NCBI RefSeq assembly: GCF_048553275.1
Contig: NZ_JBLZMW010000007.1
Location: 137,793 to 201,792, forward strand
DNA from: Pacificoceanicola sp048553275
Lineage (GTDB): Bacteria; Pseudomonadota; Alphaproteobacteria; Rhodobacterales; Rhodobacteraceae
DNA length: 64,000 nucleotides
Direction of reading: 5' to 3'
A program made the translations under genes and the position numbers. The notes under the pieces were generated by a model. It saw only the letters and a program-made list of their open reading frames with translations. It did no database searches and was not told where the DNA came from. This document shows positions 62,586 through 64,000 of the stretch, in pieces. The stretch's first letter is position 1; every line of letters starts with the position of its first letter.

Positions 62586-63680
62586 TTATCCGCTCGTTGC
62601 GGCCCGTTGACGGCGCCACTGGTCGAGCACAACGGCCGCCACGATGATCGCGCCCTTGACCATTTCCTGATAGTACGCGTCGAGCCGAAGGTAGGTGAAA
62701 CCCGAGATGATCACGCCAAAGATCAGCGCCCCCAGCACGGTGCCCACGATTGAGCCACGTCCGCCAGCAAGGCTGACGCCGCCGATCACGGTCATGGCAA
62801 TCGCGTCGAGTTCATACATCACGCCCATACCGGCCTGCGCCGTCAGGTTCTTGGACGCCAGCACCAGCGCCGACAGGCCCGCCAGCATCCCGGCAATCGT
62901 GTAGACCAGCACCTTGTGGCGGTCGACCTTGATGCCCGACATGCGCGCGGCATCCTCGTTAGAGCCAATGGCATAGGTGTGCTTGCCGTAGATCGTGTAT
63001 TTCAGGATCAGGTGGAACAGGATTGCGAGGCCAATGAAGATCAGCACCGGCGACCAGCCCGCCAAACCGTTGCCGATGGCGGCGAACGGATCGGTCGGGA
63101 AGGAAATGGGTTGCCCCTTTGACCACCATTTCGCCGCGCCGCGCGCTGCGACCATCATGCCCAGCGTGGCGATGAAGGGCGGGATCTTTGTATAGGCGAT
63201 GAGCAAGCCGTTGACGGCCCCGGCGAGGATACCGATGGCCAAAGCCACAAGGATCGGAACGATGACTGGCAGGTCCATGAAGGCATCGCCAAAAACCGCC
63301 TTGGGGTTCGGGTTGCCGTTCACCAGTGCCGTCTGCGCAAAGCTCATCGCCACCATTGCCGTCAGGCCTACGACCGAGCCGGGCGACAGATCGATCCCGC
63401 CCGAAATGATCACTTGGGTCGAGCCGATGGCGATGATGCCGATGATCGAGACCTGAAGGATGATGATCTTCAATCGGACCATGTTCAGGATGGTGCCGTC
63501 CCGCGCCGTGTTGAAATCGAAAAGCAGGCTTTGGCCGTTCATGTAGGGCAGAATCTGCCCCAGAATTTCGAAAATCGCGATGATGGCGATCAATGCGATG
63601 AACACGTTCATCTCGTTCGGCCAAGCGCGTTTCTTTGCGTCGAACGTCAGCCCGCCGATACCGTGGGACATCTCGGACAT
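62586..63680 (-). CDS. iatP: Sugar ABC transporter permease (inositol uptake)
   Basis: A 364-residue RbsC-type permease with about ten helices. The landmark IISGGIDLSPGSVVGLTAMVAM and the conserved YGKHTYAIGSNEDAARMSGIKVDRHK loop are present, as is VIGGVSLAGGRGSIVGTVLGALIFGV. Its ATG follows GGGAGGAAACAGG. It lies between the binding protein and the ATPase. An intercistronic hairpin precedes it. Confidence 0.9.
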   Translation of the reverse strand: MSEMSHGIGGLTFDAKKRAWPNEMNVFIALIAIIAIFEILGQILPYMNGQSLLFDFNTARDGTILNMVRLKIIILQVSIIGIIAIGSTQVIISGGIDLSPGSVVGLTAMVAMSFAQTALVNGNPNPKAVFGDAFMDLPVIVPILVALAIGILAGAVNGLLIAYTKIPPFIATLGMMVAARGAAKWWSKGQPISFPTDPFAAIGNGLAGWSPVLIFIGLAILFHLILKYTIYGKHTYAIGSNEDAARMSGIKVDRHKVLVYTIAGMLAGLSALVLASKNLTAQAGMGVMYELDAIAMTVIGGVSLAGGRGSIVGTVLGALIFGVIISGFTYLRLDAYYQEMVKGAIIVAAVVLDQWRRQRAATSG

Positions 63681-63848
63681 CCTGTTTCCTCCCTGTTGCG
63701 CGACCTTGTCATAGCGACCGGGCGCAGTATTGGCGCGACCATCCTTGATCTGATCAGATCAACTTCTGAGCCACCATCCCGGTCCCGCGCGACAACCGAT
63801 GCCGCGCGCGTCGTCTCACCCGTGCTTTCCCGCGAGAAAATCGGGAGA

Positions 63849-63869
63849 GCGGAGCCGAGATGGCTCCGC
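63849..63869 (-). other. Intercistronic hairpin between inositol-binding protein and permease
   Basis: GCGGAGCC (63849-63856) pairs with GGCTCCGC (63862-63869) around a five-base loop. No U-run follows on the - strand. It is in the gap between the binding-protein stop and the permease start, the same place as the hairpin at 40673-40702, and likely stabilises the binding-protein message. Confidence 0.55.
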
Positions 63870-63891
63870 CCTTGCATTGCGTTTGCAACGA

Positions 63892-64000
63892 TCAGTTCTT
63901 CGACGTGTAGCTGTCGAGATTGGCCGGCGTCACAAGCTCGAAGGGGATATAGACCTTCTGCGCCACGTCCTCGCCCCTTGCCAGTTTCAGCGCCGCATCC
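63892..64000 (-). CDS. Periplasmic sugar-binding protein, C-terminal end (partial)
   Basis: The last 35 codons of a binding protein enter from the right edge, read on the - strand, ending EDVAQKVYIPFELVTPANLDSYTSKN before TGA at 63894-63892. The segment resembles the C-terminus of ribose/inositol-type family-4 binding proteins (VYIPFELVTPANLD). As the first gene before the permease and ATPase, it should be the myo-inositol-binding subunit (IbpA-like). Confidence 0.7.
   Translation of the reverse strand, partial: DAALKLARGEDVAQKVYIPFELVTPANLDSYTSKN

Overview
The window reads as a chromosomal segment of an alphaproteobacterium of the Rhodobacteraceae/Roseobacter group. The basis is family-level recognition: a SmoEFGK/MtlK polyol operon, a VPLPA-CTERM protein, an FeS-type (CryB/PhrB-like) photolyase coupled to a short-chain dehydrogenase, a gcvT-gcvH-gcvP operon behind a tandem glycine riboswitch, high G+C with many antisense open frames, and very dense packing with many 1- to 8-base overlaps. 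No rRNA, tRNA or CRISPR array was seen.

Layout. 1-1158 is the end of a flagellar block (FliL-like tail, DUF6468-like protein, MotE-like chaperone). 1160-9175 holds housekeeping genes: thioredoxin 2, an L,D-transpeptidase, a geranylgeranyl-reductase-family flavoprotein, TesA-like esterase divergent from a YbbA/YbbP-type ABC exporter, an inositol-monophosphatase-family phosphatase and RpiB. 9214-14462 is the glycine cleavage operon with its riboswitch and an NsrR-like Rrf2 regulator. 14557-25671 is mixed: cyclotransferase, DUF2254, GltX, PfkB kinase, ThpR, a metallopeptidase, a His/Met-rich periplasmic protein, a VPLPA-CTERM surface protein, NadE, an 18-unit MORN protein and a glycosyltransferase. 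25697-31633 has photolyase plus SDR, modABC, an MsrQ-like protein and a MarR regulator.

31808-36001 is aromatic/hydroaromatic catabolism: an FAH-family hydrolase, then a TetR regulator divergent from a quinate/shikimate dehydrogenase and a fused 3-dehydroshikimate dehydratase, which together would yield protocatechuate. 36085-39145 is a translationally coupled arsenic operon: an ArsR-ArsC fusion, the ArsJ-associated GAPDH and ArsJ. 39358-48217 is a polyol operon: binding protein, two permeases, ATPase, mannitol-type dehydrogenase, HAD phosphatase, FGGY kinase and HpcH-type aldolase.

48343-54697 looks like an accessory island set between two sugar-alcohol operons. It carries a lower-G+C GtrB-GtrA-methyltransferase-GtrII surface-glycan cluster followed by four decayed insertion-sequence remnants. 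54834-64000 is a myo-inositol operon read leftwards: binding protein (cut by the window end), permease, single-domain ATPase, IolG, IolC (fused), IolD, IolE, a small membrane protein and IolB.

I found no clearly unprecedented system. The best leads are a nine-unit duplication inside the MORN protein, which is start-stop coupled to a glycosyltransferase; the four-gene glycan-modification cluster with its embedded methyltransferase; the ArsR-ArsC fusion; a hairpin-plus-tail intergenic element seen twice; and two well-formed operator arrangements (quinate genes and polyol operon).
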